Below, in pieces: positions 1 to 13,203 of a stretch of 64,000 nt of DNA. The position numbers and the translations under genes are program-made. The first letter of the stretch is position 1. Each line of letters opens with the position of its first letter. The stretch comes from Acheta domesticus (Eukaryota > Arthropoda > Insecta > Orthoptera > Gryllidae), in the NCBI GenBank assembly GCA_031308135.1, contig JAHLJT010009419.1, positions 180,622,856-180,686,855 of the forward strand. The letters are read 5' to 3'. The notes under the pieces were generated by a model, which saw only the letters and a program-made list of their open reading frames with translations, was not told the origin of the DNA and did not search any database.

Positions 1-305
1 CGGCAAGAATTTCCAAATTAGATAAAATCAAAAATGCAACAATAAGAGAATCCATGAAAATTAATAACACAACATTAGACTTTATACAAATGAAATAGCT
101 TCAATGGTATGGTCGTGTCCAAAGGATGGAAGAAACACGGCTTTCACTGAAATTATTAAATTGGATGCCTATTGGTAGAAGAAAAAGAGGTAGACCGAAA
201 AAAACATGGATACGAGGAATATTGAAAAATGTGAAGAACAAAAAATTAAACTTAGAACATTGTAAAAATAAAATAAAATGGAAAAAATTAATTAAAATAA
301 TATAA
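1..305 (+). mobile_element. 3' tail of a degenerate non-LTR retrotransposon (LINE)
   Basis: The frame ending at the TAA at 303-305 reads as the C-terminal tail of an arthropod LINE endonuclease/reverse-transcriptase ORF. It contains the hallmark block QWYGRVQRMEETR followed by GRRKRGRPKKTW. An in-frame TAG at 96-98 interrupts it, so the copy is dead. The 5' part lies outside the window. AT-rich sequence with several poly-A-like runs follows. The assignment to LINEs is firm from the WxGHVxRM...GRPxKRW pattern; the exact clade is not determinable from this fragment. Confidence 0.75.
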
Positions 306-650
306 CAATATAAAATATAAAATATGTATCATGGTTATAGGAAAATGTATATTAATACATTGTAAACCTATTGAACAAATAAACACAAATTGAAGCTACA
401 ATAACGGCTTCTCAGCTGATTGCTGTCAATTCACCGTGCGTTATTGAAGCTCCCGAAACACGTCCCAGCTGATTAAAAGTCAACTCACCCAATGTTTTAA
501 CGAGAATGTAACTGTGAAAATACGATATTCGTTGGGGAAACAAACATACTCTTCAGCAAGTGCTTACCTTCTTTATCTCATTACTAAATTTACAAGAAGA
601 CGGTTCATTACTGTAGGCCAATTGAAACGAAACACAGATTATAGTAAGTG
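306..650. other. AT-rich stretch with no recognisable gene
   Basis: This interval separates the LINE tail from the MITE. It contains LINE 3' tail-like A/T sequence up to about 370 and then unremarkable mixed sequence. The only long open frame (514-747) runs into the MITE and has no recognisable domain. Confidence 0.5.
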
Positions 651-653
651 TAA

Positions 654-906
654 AGGCGGCTCCACACATTCGCTATTCGGCGAACAGCGAGCAACCGCTC
701 GCCGACTCCGAGTAGTGTGGATGGGTCGCTTGCTATTTGCCGAATGATGAACATTCGACGCTCGCCCTACCCATCGCGTGTCGGTCTTCTGGACACATCA
801 AAGGGAGCGAACATTCGCCGAACACATCCGCTGGTCGAGAAAACGGGCAAGCAGTAGATCGCTGCTCGCCGAATGCCGAATGTGTGGATACCCACACCCC
901 CCACCT
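654..906. mobile_element. Harbinger-like MITE upstream of the Pax gene
   Basis: The ends are inverted repeats. The left end begins AGGCGGCTCCACACATTCG and the right end, read on the other strand, begins AGGTGG and rejoins at CCACACATTCGGCATTCGGC after a short insertion. The element is bracketed by TAA at 651-653 and 907-909, the 3-bp TWA target duplication typical of PIF/Harbinger elements. The body carries repeated GCTCGCCGAAT-type words and no coding capacity. It ends about 350 bp before the Pax start codon, so it may lie in the promoter or 5' leader region. The superfamily is inferred from duplication length and end sequence only. Confidence 0.6.
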
Positions 907-1254
907 TAACACAGATTTTCCGAAACCCTCGTACCGCTCATGGTGGAGTGAGTGGTGCGTGGGGGGGAGGGGCGGGCGTAACGCGGGGCCGGCCGGCCGC
1001 CATGGCCGGGTGGGGCGGTGCAGCGCGGCGGCTGGTGGGCGCTGGGGTCGCGGGGGCCGGCCGACGCCGCGCATTGGGGCAGCCGCGGGGGGCGGGGCCT
1101 CGCGTGGGCCCGGCCAATGGGCGCGGGGGGCGGGGCCCGGCCCCCGACCGGGGGGGGTGGAGCGCGGCGGGGAGCGGCGGGGGCGGGCCGGGCGCCCGGC
1201 CCCCAGCGGCCCGCGCCCGCCTCAGTGCCTCCCGCACCGTCGCCGCGGCAGCCC
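907..1254 (+). promoter_or_regulatory. CpG island / 5' leader of the Pax3/7 gene
   Basis: From about 950 the DNA becomes very GC- and CpG-rich (G runs, GGGGCGGGG boxes, CGGCCGGCCGCC) and stays so up to the start codon. I see no TATA box at a convincing distance, so a dispersed CpG-type promoter plus 5' UTR is the simplest reading. Several overlapping open frames on both strands are products of the composition and are not listed as genes. The transcription start cannot be placed from sequence alone. Confidence 0.5.
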
Positions 1255-1309
1255 ATGGCAGTGTCCACGCTCAACATGGCTCCGTACTTCACAGGCTATC
1301 CCTTTCAAG
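1255..1309 (+). CDS. gsb: Pax3/7 (gooseberry/pairberry-type) coding exon 1
   Basis: This exon encodes residues 1-18, [18 protein letters not shown], plus the first base of a Gly codon. The pattern M-A-V-S-x-L-N-M-x-P-Y-F-x-G-Y-P-F-Q is the N-terminus of insect Gooseberry, just before the paired domain. The ATG sits in a good context (CAGCCCATGG). The exon ends CAAG followed by GTAGGT, a strong phase-1 donor. Joined to the acceptor at 39906 it reads F-Q-G-Q-G-R-V-N-Q, exactly the expected run into the paired domain. The protein should be a nuclear DNA-binding transcription factor acting in segmentation and neurogenesis, as known for Gooseberry/pairberry proteins. Distinguishing gooseberry from gooseberry-neuro or a single ancestral pairberry needs the rest of the protein. 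Confidence 0.9.
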
Positions 1310-4300
1310 GTAGGTGGTGACAGCCCAAGGCACGCTGGGCCGGGCCTCGTGGCCGAGTGACGTGTCCTGTGCCGTTTCTTTGGATCATGGAAATTCTTGT
1401 TGAGACAAAAGTGGTGCGAGTGTTTAACATGTGTGTCTACTTTCATAGTCAAATTGATACGTATTCGGCAAGAGAAAGGAAGAATTCATGGGGATCGGTC
1501 GCTTAGAATAAGTTATACTGTTAATTCGACTCGTATTCTCGCAAGAGCAAATTTCTTAAATTTATTAATTTGGATAAAATGTCCCTGTTATCTTCAGAGT
1601 GTGCAACTCAACTACTAGAAATTCGTCCTTAGATGGTTAATGTGAGAAGAATCGCAAAGGTGAAGAAGTATTGAAGATAAATGGTGGTTTCATATTTCAT
1701 TTATCGCTCGTAAAAAATCGACAAGTTCAATATATGGACACTGACACATTCCGTTGCTAAAATATATGGTATGCGGTAAACGTCCGGAAAGTGCAAAAGT
1801 CAGATAATGCAAAAAATAAATGTACTGTAAATTATGTAAATTTTAAGTTTTACTGTGTGTTGTAATTCAAATGAAAAGTACCTCTTGTTCTTCCTGAAAG
1901 AAATTTTCATCGGTTTCATTTCTGATTGTGAAAATAAATGTTTCTGTTAAAAGGGTGAACTCTAATGTAATGGTAATATTAACTAAGTTGCAAACTGCCC
2001 ATTATAACTTTAAAACATTACGGATGATTATAAAAAATTATTGGAAATACAACTTACAAAGAGCCTTTTTGTGAGGCATCGAATAAATTAGTAATGTTTG
2101 TTTCAATTCAGGGCGGGTCGTTCTCTTCATTTCCTTAAAAACTTTCTATTGTATCTAAATTTATCCGCACCTTTTGATTATAATAAAATGCTTGTTCACT
2201 TTTCACGTAAATTTAATTCGACTTAATTCTATCTTTGATGAGATTTATTGTGACATTGTATGTTTTTTAAAATAACTTATTTTATTCATTTGGGACCAAT
2301 ATTCTGCTTTGGGGATTTGTATTTATCAGTATCTCTTATTGGTCGTGTAATAATCCTTACCAAAGGATTATTACACGACCAATAAGAGATACATTTTTAT
2401 GAATAGGTACTCTCCTAACTCTTTTAATCATTTTGTAAGTTTTGATGTTACTCCCCCTGAATGAATTAGGAAAATTACTAGATGCCACTATTACGACAGA
2501 AAAATGATTAGCCATGACATACATTGTCCAATCAAGAGGATCGTTCCAAGTGCGTCTTGTGAAGTGATAAACTTTGCAATATTTATAATAAATTTAAATA
2601 TATAAAGTAATATTCAACTGCTTTCCGCATTTGAAACTTGTTACAAGCGTGAATACAAATGTGCAGATAAACGAGGCTGAAAAGAAAATTAAATTGAATT
2701 GTTGTTCACAATGCGACTAAAATCAACAATAGCAATTTTAAGAAATTTCTTTTACAATATATATTACCTTTACCAGTGATTTATTCGGTAGTGGGGTTGC
2801 TATCGTATTCGGCAATTCCAATTGTCGTCGGGTCCTGCATTTTTAACTGTAAACGGTTACGTACTTAAATGAAAATTGGATTTCGAAAAAGGTATCAGCT
2901 CTTGGACATCAGGTATCAGCCCAACTTAGAGATCATATCTCTCTCCCATGCTTCCTAAAGGACATGGAAAAGGCTCCGGAATGTAATGTTGTTGTGACGT
3001 GACAGGTATTTTATTAAATTGCGTTGATCGCTGCTGTCTAATCTGAAATGATTAATGTCGTGTATACTATTTTCGTCAAAGGCTAGTGACGACACCGACA
3101 TGCTCTTCTTGATATTGGCAGCAACAACACGGATTCTGAGCGAGAGTTCAGACAAACTGATTGCCCTTACTGGGCTACACGTTACAAATGATCAAAGAAT
3201 GGAAAATAATATTCTACTTTTAGTGTAAAATCGTCATAATCGTCATTTCGTTGTTTGTTCGGCAGTGTATTGAGAACATATGCATATTTTACAACTCTTA
3301 GGAAAAAATGTTATAAGACTGAAAATGTATACGAAATGTATTTTAAAAGGAGGTATCTTAAAATGTTTTTAGATAAAAAATTAAAAGCGTTTAAGATAAA
3401 AAACCGTTTTTCTTGTGACAATCTTTAGCTTAGGAACTAATTTAGCTAACACTTAGGCCTGCTCGGAAGTGGTATTTAATGACGCCTACAAGTCCTCTTG
3501 ACATTTTTTAATTATTAATTATAGTACTACATTATAATCCTATTTAGCCTAATATAACTGCAAAGCGAAAGTTTTCAGTTCCTCTTTTTTTGAAAAGTCA
3601 CCGAAGTTACACATTGCAAGATTCCTTATTTTTGTTGCCGTTTGATCGTATAGTCATCGTAAATTTTAAGAGCGAATTGAAATCATGCGTATAGATAAAA
3701 ATAAAATATTAATTAGCGTAGAATATTCAGGCGGTATGTGATAACCAAAATAAAAAAAATCTTCGAAGAATTAAATGCAATCTACTAAGTAAAATCTACT
3801 GATAACAAACACAGATACAAAGATACCAAAGATGAAGACAAAAAAAATCGCGTAAATGTATGACAAAAAATCGCGATGCATCATTGACGGGATCGTGTGC
3901 ATGAACTACACAAAATTCAAACAAAAACAAATAGAAAACGTTAATCAACAATACTTACATAAGTAAAGGCTTCACAAATAATTTGTAAATATTTTACAAA
4001 ATAGGCATTCGAGTATCTGATGTTGAAAATGTTCGCAAAATAGGCATTCCAGTATCTAAAAGTAGGAAAATCGTAGCATCCATTACCTACGAACACTTAT
4101 CATTCCAAAGAGAAATGTCGGGTGTCCCATCAACTACGGGGCACCTACGTAACTTCTAAACGGTTCAGATATCGAAACGCAGATTTCACTCGACAATGCC
4201 GAATCATGGAGCAAATAATATGCTGTGTAGATATTGTTAGAAATATTTTTAGTTTTCGAGAAATTTATTCATCTTTTATTTTAAAATGGATCTGTATTTT

Positions 4301-7300
4301 TCTCATTAGCAATGGATACATCATAAAGAGGAATGATGTAACATTTGTTCATGTTTTGATAGTAGTTTGGCTATAAAATTATATTTTCTGACATCTGATT
4401 TTAATTTAAACTGACAATTTTTTTCTATAGTAGCCGTTGCAACTGTCATCTTTAGGAAAGGTAGCAATTGCGGCGTCGAGACTACAGGTACAGGAGGGTA
4501 CAGGAGCAATTATAGAAATACAATTGTATGTAATCTTGAAGGAACGTACATCAATATTAACGATCAGATTGAAAGATTTTTCAATTGATTCATGATAATT
4601 TTACTTTTCTTCCACTGATTGAAATTCCAAAGCATCTATCATTGGAAACAATGATGCAAAGAAATTGTTTATTTAAGGAAAATACTAACAATGGTTATTT
4701 TCAAACTTAACATGAATCCAGCTCGTTGACTAATGGCAGCAAGAACAAGCTAGCATTTTAAAACATTTCAAGTACAAGGAACGGGAATGAGTGATTAACG
4801 ATTGTCACTGTCATATCTCCAGATAATTCGTCATATTTTAGACCGTTAATTTTTTTTATTATTTACCAATACGGAACTTCTCATTGTAAATTTACAATAA
4901 TAAAATAAGTCATAGATAACTTTAGAAAAGTAAAATACAATTGCAAGTATGGCACTTTAGGGTTGGATTAATCCGGCTTTAGCCAGCTAGTGGTTTTCAC
5001 AGGCCTGGACCCTGTATTTATTTATTATCTACATCTAGAGGTAAGGGAGACATGTGATGAGCATGACGTGTTCCTATCACTTACTGATAGGATCTTTATT
5101 TTCCTGATCTTTATTTTCGTCACACTGCTATTGAAACTGGGACGATTACAGAATACAAATTTAACATAAATTATTTACACTTACCTCTGCTTCCCCCATC
5201 GACGCAATGCACATCTGCAGTCGTGCGTGCAAGGACAGGTGAACTGACTACAATGTTTTTTGGCGCTCGATGCTTAGGAATTTCCACTAGTTGAAGGAAA
5301 GTTCAATTCTGGTCAATCAATAGAAAGAAAATCTTTCATTCTGATTGTAAACACTGATGTTTTTTCTGTGTCCGTCGTGACAAGTCCATCGCATCTATCC
5401 GTCCCCCCTTCTCGTATCAGTCTAGGCTCTGAGGGGGACACCTCCGAAGGCAACAGTTGCAAGGACTACTACAGGAAATATTGTCGGTTTAATTTAAAAA
5501 TCACACGTTAGAAAGTATAAATTTATACTCAAATTAATATCAGAATATTAACGTATAGTATACATCATTATATTACTCTTATTATGATTTATCCTTTGCT
5601 AGTGAGAGAAATATATACATCTAGTTACATTTAAAAACTCAAAAAATAAATAAATTTCTCGAAAGCTAATATATGTCAAACAGTATCTCCACGGCGTATT
5701 ACTTGCGCCATGGATTTACATTGTTGAGTGAAAACTACATTTCGATATCTGAACCGTTTAGAAGTTGTGGGGGTGGCCCATAGTTGGTGGGACATTCTGT
5801 ATAATCACGTTTATGAGAAGCTTGGGAACGAAGCAGTAACGTATGAATGTAAATGTGATCCGTTAACTCTTCAAAATTCCTCTTTGCTTACATTCGCGAT
5901 TTATGAGAAGGTTGGGAAGATTTCCGAAAGCATATTCGTTGACGACTTGTAAATACTTTCAAAACTTTTCTTCAAATTTCCAAATTCGCCTATTTTGCTG
6001 TCCTGACTAAAATAATTTACAATTCAATTTTTTTCTGAAATAGTGAAATGATTAACATATGTGAATAAAAAAGCAATATTTAGTTTAAACATGTTGTATT
6101 TTTAAATACAATATTCCTCTTATGATGCTTCTTATAGAACCATGAATATAAATCTAATCACGTTAGAGTTATAAGAACTACGATTTTACCCAGCATTTAC
6201 AATTACAAACCTAGAAATTCACCTAGAAAGAATATTAAGGAAAGTAATAATAACTAAAAACAAATAATTACAATAACATTAGTTACTATTTATTTATACA
6301 AACGTGTTATTATTGTAATATTCCTTAATATGCGATATCTTATTTTTTAAAAAATACTTAATTCGGTAAATTTCCATAAATCTAAGTTCTTCATTCTCAT
6401 TCAGATTAAGACTTTGCAAAAATTCAAAACATTTCTAGAACCCAATAAAATTTCCAGAACTTTAAAATTTGCTTACCGATTTACCCAAGACCGTGAAAAA
6501 ATAAATACATATTGTTAAGCCATCAATATAATTTTGGGCGTATTTTTATTCCAATGGATACATGTTAATTGCCACTATTGTTTAAGAATTTAATCATTTA
6601 ACAAAATAAATTTTAACAATGAAGTTTATTTATGAAAATCAAGTAATGGATGCGCAGTTTACAAGAGTTTTGGTTGTCTGTTCCATGTGATCTGTTCTCC
6701 ACTGATTTGCTCATATCCCCACGGTGTCACCATGCGAATACTCTCACGCAATTTGTTTCATAAAGTACGTATTGTTTTATAGTATTTTTCAAATGAATAA
6801 CTGCGAGCAAACACATTGTATTCCTCAAAATCCAAATACGACACACGACTTTCCTCCTCGATTAATAAGAGTTTATGCACCCGTGCGAAATTAAAAAATA
6901 AGCAAAAAGGTGCTTAATGTTCATGTTTGCCAACATAGTATCATACATGCCTCACTCAGCCCACATACGACCTTTATGTGAGGAAACCCAGCATTCCAGA
7001 AAAGTGAGAGGTATAACGTTTTTGCCGGCAAGTATTCAAATTTCTCTAGGGGGTTTGAATGGTCTGAAGATTGAAAATTATTGAAGGTGCTGTAGCGAAT
7101 TCCACATTCCGTCACCTCAAGAAATTTCGAAACTTTATAAACACGTTACTTACCAATTATTATCTCTGAAGTGCTAATTGATGGTCCAAATTTTAACAAT
7201 TTACGAGAAAAAACAATTTACCAAATAACATTCAGCTTGTTTGACTGTAAATGTGATCCGTTTCCTCTTCGAAATAAACTCGGAACTTTTGTGAATATCT

Positions 7301-10300
7301 ATCTGAGCACGGGTGCATGCGGAAAATATGAATAACAAAGTCATGTTCGCTAATGACCCTCCCGTTTAAATAAGCAAATAAAATAAGTGATGAAATGTAA
7401 ATGAATTTTTGAAAATGAACGGAAAAATGCATTTTTGAAAATACCATGTGGTTTTGTGGCTAATACCTTGCTTTTTCATAATTACATGGCTAGTCAAAGA
7501 AAACAATTGTCATGGTTAGGTGAATGGTACCTGCAGGTAGATTAGAAAAGAATCTGCGAAAGCTCTCGATTGTCTGACGAAATGAAAGGGTTCTTGTACT
7601 TTGATTGCGCTATTTGGGATGCCTTAAAATGACTGTGTTCTTGAAAGACGCCAAACAAAAATAGGATTGAATTTCAATAACTCAAATTTCAATTTAACAC
7701 AGTCCTGCCTTCCGATTCATTCCTGTATAATTGCATAAATCACAGGCACGTAGAATTGTAGTCAAATTTCTTTTGAAACTGTGTAATGTGCTCATATTGA
7801 TGGAGTATCAGCGTGTGCAGACACTTGTGCGATTTTATTACAATTTATTTTGCTGAGTGAGAAAAATATCCTTGTAGTTGCTGGGTTCCAGAACTAATGT
7901 TTGTAGAAACGACGCGTGAATCAAAGATTTTAAATTCTGAATGATTCATTTAAGTTGAATTTAAAATACGTTTGGCTGCAGTATGTTTATAATAGAATAA
8001 TATACGTACTGAAAGAGATAAGTGCCAATTTATTGTTCCCAAATCTGATCGTAGGTAATACCGCAAGTGCATTGGAAATTGTCGATAAATCCCTTACTTA
8101 TGAAGCGAAGAGTGGATTAATCTGAGAGTTTCCAAAGCACGAGTGGTATTTAATAGGACTATTCCACGAATGAAATTATACTTCCAAAATGCGCCAAAAA
8201 TTGAAAATAACTGAAAGCTGTGTTCAAATACGCGGTTTATTGGACATCGACATAGCGATCGATGTATACCGCCACCTAAGATAGATGAGTCACAGTTTAT
8301 TATTGGCCAGTAGGGAAAAGCGGAAAGAAATATTGGATAGAAAAAGCAATACACTTTTTGAGATACACCGCCCTGATTGGGGCATTTTGTATGGATAGTT
8401 AAAGAGTATTGGTTTTAATTTCACGAGTGGAATAATCAGAGTAATTCACTAGCACGTTTCATGTTGGTTTCTAGTAGTATTTGGTTATTCGTCTCCACAT
8501 AATTGGAAGCATTTTAAAGTCCGATAAAATAATTTTCCTTTTTTAGAGAACAATTCTCGTGTTTGTACAGTATTCTAGCATTGACCATCGAGCAAGAAAG
8601 ATCGCAGTTCCGTTTTGCATTCCCATCCTGAAGATAAAAGTTATTGCACTCGCATATGTGCGCAAATAATTGAACGATGATACTGCAGGCAATTTATATT
8701 TTAGCCCGCGTCCTATCTTTGAAAATGAGTTACTATTTTTCTCTCGAATTACTACTATTTTTTCCATTTGAGCGACCAAGGATTTCATCTAATCTCCGAA
8801 ATTATTACCTTCACGAAAAAACGTCTGCATCCAACACTACAAAGTTGAATCTTATTTTATCACGTCGATCGAACCTGCTGATGGATCCGCAAAAATTCCC
8901 GCAGATGGCGAAGGGAACCGGGGTTCAGTGCCGGCGCTACCTACAGGCAAACTAGGCGACCGCCTAGGGCGCAAACCTCAGAGGGGCGCAAATTCGGTAC
9001 ATTTTTTATAATAAATATTATTGTTCTATTTTTTGTGAAAGTTATTAATTTAAAGAAGAAAGAAAGAAGTTAGAAACTTCTACTTAGAAAGTAGTTAATT
9101 TTTATTGAATATACACATATTATTACCTACCAAGTATTATTTGCTTACTCTTCAAAAACTTGTATTTACTTAATTTATATATTAAATGTATTAAAACATA
9201 CAACTTGTTTTAAGAATATCTACGGTGTCGGTGCGTCTAACAAATTTTAATAGCATATTTTTTTTATCAAAGTGGAAATTTGCACCCCTGGAAAGAAGCT
9301 ACAAAATTAATTTTTGCGCTCTCGGGCTAATTGCTTTTATAATATTTATAATTTAAAATAATTTGTGTTTTATGTATATATATATGTATATATATGTATA
9401 TATATATGTATAATAAATCATAATTTACTTTAAAAAATATTTCTGAACATTGTTATTATTGGGGGGGGCGCAAACATGTAATTGTGCCTGGGGCGCAAAA
9501 TAACCAAGCGGCGGTCCTGCCGGGGCTCAGAGCCGGGTGCCCGCGGAGTGGCCGCGGCGCCAGCTCCAGCGCCAGGGGACGGCCCGCCCCCGCCAAGGAC
9601 GATCCACCGAAACGAAAAAAAGGAAGACGAGAAGCGCTGGCGAGGCGGCGGCGGGATGCGAGTAAATTGAAAAAGGCTCCGGCTATGAATTTACGGCGAC
9701 GTCGCGCCCGACGGACGGGAGCCTTCCTCGTCCGGCAGGCCGGCTGGCGGGCGAGCGGGCCGGCGAGCGACGGGGCAGCGGGACGGGCTGGAAGGCGGTC
9801 GGGTGAGCGAACAGGCGGGCAGGCGGCAGATCGACCAGTCGGACAGGCGAGCTGGTGGCTGGGTGAGCTGGCGGCTGGGTGAGCTGGTGGCTGGGTGAGC
9901 GGGCAGGAGTGCGAGCAGGCGGGCGAGTGAGCTACCGGGAGGGCGAGCAGACGGGCGAATGAGTAGTCGGGAGAGCGGGCGGGCGAGTGACGGAGCAGTG
10001 GGCCGGGCGAGAAGGCGGTCGGGTGAGCGAGTAGTGGTGCGGGCAGGCGAGCGAGTGAGCTGCCGGACGGGCGAGAACGCGTGCGGGCAGGCGGACAAAT
10101 GAGTAGTCGGGCGGGCGAGAAGGCGAGCGAGTGAGTGACTGAGTGAGTGAGCAGGCGTGCGGGCAGGCAGTCGGACAGGCGAGCTGGCGTTTGGGTGAGC
10201 GGGCAGGAGTGCGAGCAGGCGGGCGAGTGAACTACCGGGTGGGCGAGAAGGCGTGCGGGCAGACGGACGAATGAGTAGTCGGGTGGGCGTGCAGGCCAAC

Positions 10301-13169
10301 GACCGAATGAACGAGTTAATGAGCGGACGGATGAGCGAGCATGTAATCGAGTGATCGAGCAAGAGTGCGGGCGAGTGGGCGGTCTGGAGAGCTGACGGTC
10401 GGACAGGCGAGAAGTGCGAGCAGTCGGGTGAGCCCATAGGCGAGGGGGCGGGCGAGCCAGTCAACATGCGGACATTGAGCGACAGGGCGCATGAGCGTCC
10501 TGGAGAACCGGTGAGCGAGCAAACATGCAGGCGGGCGAGCCACGGTCGGACTGGCGAGTAGGCGGACGGGCGGACTGACAGGCAGGCGAGTAGTCGGACA
10601 GCCGGCGTCTGAGCGAGGGAGCGATTTGAATGAACCAACGGCTGAGCGATGAATCGAACTGGCGATCGAGTAATTGGACGAGCAATCAGACGGTTAGGCT
10701 AGCAGGCAGATAAGTGAGCTAACACGTAGGAGAAAGTCCGACTGATGACCGAGATGGCGTGCGGGTGAAACTGCGACTCGCAAGCGGTGAACGAGCTGCT
10801 GGCCAGATGGACCAGCGGGCAAGCGGGTGAGCGGGCGAGCGGTCAAGCACTGGCGAGTGGCGGGTGAACGAGTGAGTGGGTGAACGAGTGAATGGGTGAA
10901 CGAGTGAGTGGGTGAACGAGTGAGTGGGTGAACGAATGAGTGGGTGAACGAGTGAGTGGGTGAACGAGTGAGTGGGTGAACGTGTGAGTGGGTGAACGTG
11001 TGAGTGGGTGAACGAGTGAGTGGGTGAACGAGTGGGTGAATGAACGAGTGGGTGGGCAAAAAAGTGGGTGAATGGTTGGGTGAACGGGTGGATGAACGTG
11101 TGTGTGAACGTGTGTGTGAACGGGTGAGGGGTGAACGAATAGATCAGTGATTGGGTGAACGGGTGAGTGAACGACTAGGTGAGCGTTGGGTGGCGAGCGG
11201 CGAGCGGGCAGCTGGGCGAACGGGCCAGGCAGCGTGTCTGCGTTCTCGCGGGCGGGCGTGCGGGGTGGGTGGGTGAGCGGGCGGCAAACCGCAGGCCGGG
11301 GCGCCTCCGCGGGGAGTGGTGGGCGGGGGAGGTGTGTGTGCGGGAGGCAGGTGCGGCTGATGAGCGGAGCAGCCCGGATCGTGAGCGGGCCAACGCTGCA
11401 CGCATTACCGCCCAAGTGCGTTCAGTCTGGATTTAGCTTCGCGAGGCCCTGGCTCCGCTTTGGCGTTCCGCCGGAATCCTCTCCGATGCGTTGGCGATTG
11501 AAAAGCAAAGCGGAGGCAGTAAAGAGTTCAAATCTCGGAATAGTTTATTACTTAGTGTTCGTTATTTTGTTTTGTATGTACTTGGCGCAACGTCCCGTGA
11601 ACGGGCTCAGGCCTACCGGCGACGTCCCTGCCTCGCGCCCGTGGGTTAAGAGGGTACGTGTTGTTAGTACGTAGTCACGTCACGTTTAATTTTTATTTTT
11701 TTTTATTTTTTTAAATAAAATGTGTGACGAATGATTTCGAAGCACTGTTTCAGATTTGTTTCTTGTTATTTTGATTGTTATATGTGTATTGAAATTTGAG
11801 ACCGATAAAGATGTTTGCTAATACAGGTTGTCCATTAACTGTACGCACAGTACGTCATCAGTTACCTTTGAATTAACATACTAGCTTGCGATTTACACGC
11901 TGTAGACTCCATCTGTATTTCAATTTGTTATTTCCGTAGTCTCCTTCTCAATGTTGAGCCAAGAATGAAAGTTTCATTAGGAAACTTGTCAGTTCCCAAA
12001 TCAAATGAATCAATTCTATGGAAGATATTTTTTGAGAGAGAAGTTTGTAGCAGTGTTGAAGAAAAGTTTATATGAAAACTTTTAATAATTTTGTAGGTTG
12101 AGAATTAATGGTTCAATTTGTCCGCACTTTACTTCAAAACATAGTATTGCCAACAGGCGAAAAGGAGACCCTGAAAGATTTTTTTCTTCTTTGTAAGTTG
12201 TCAGTTAAAGAATTATATTGTAGGCAAATGAGCAAGCGATGGATAATCTAATTTGTGATAGCAATGAGAAGACATTCTGTGTCCAAAATCAGTTATTCAA
12301 ATTCGAAAACTGATCAGGAAACGTTTCATTAACATTAGTTTAGGACTGATAAGCTAGTTCATTGCGTTAATGGTTGCGATATGACATTGATTTTGTATCA
12401 ATCGAGATACCATGTTTGAATTCAAAGGGACATTTTATGAGTGTGATGACGAGAATTGATGTGAACATAAATATTGTTGAGACAAGAGAGTAACTATGTG
12501 CATTTTGTGATACCAAAACCCCAATATTATCACTAATGATAATATGAACCGCATTATTTTTTCTTGAACGAAAAACATTAGAAATGATACAAATTAAATT
12601 AATGGCAATTAACAAACAAATACTTACGAAATGATAATTCAAACATTTGAAGGTCTTGAAAAGCATGATCATGAATTTCATGAATTATACAAGAGATCTA
12701 CAAGTAGCTGCAAGCAAAATTTCGAGGAAGGATGCTGACTTTCTGGAACTAGGACTAGGAACCCTAGGACTTTCCAGTCAGAGACACTGCAGTGACATCA
12801 GGTACACTATATTACATCTCGCGGCGAAACGTAAAATAACACTTCCTCGGTTGAAAAACAGGAACTGACCAAGTTGTTTCGATTGAGAAACAGAAACTGA
12901 CCAAGTTGTTTCGATTGAGAAACAGAAACTGACCAAGTTGTTTCGATTGAGAAACAGAAACTGACCAAGTTGTTTCGATTGAGAAACAGAAACTGACCAA
13001 GTTGTTTCGATTGAGAACAGAAACTGACCAAGTTGTTTCGATTGAGAAACAGAAACTGACCAAGTTGTTTCGATTGAGAAACAGAAACTGACCAAGTCAA
13101 CGGAACTCGCGTCAGGCCTTCGACCACCCGACGAGTGCGATCGGGATATTTTGGCGTCATTCACTCCCC

Positions 13170-13203
<34 letters not shown>

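Noticed and set aside
9691..11415. Minus-strand open frames of 121-315 codons.
   Set aside because: They follow the degenerate GGGCGAGYGAGC and 16-bp tandem repeats; repetitive products without domains.
12843..13098. Regular 32-bp repeats resembling a CRISPR array.
   Set aside because: Units are contiguous with no variable spacers, and the DNA is eukaryotic. It is a minisatellite.
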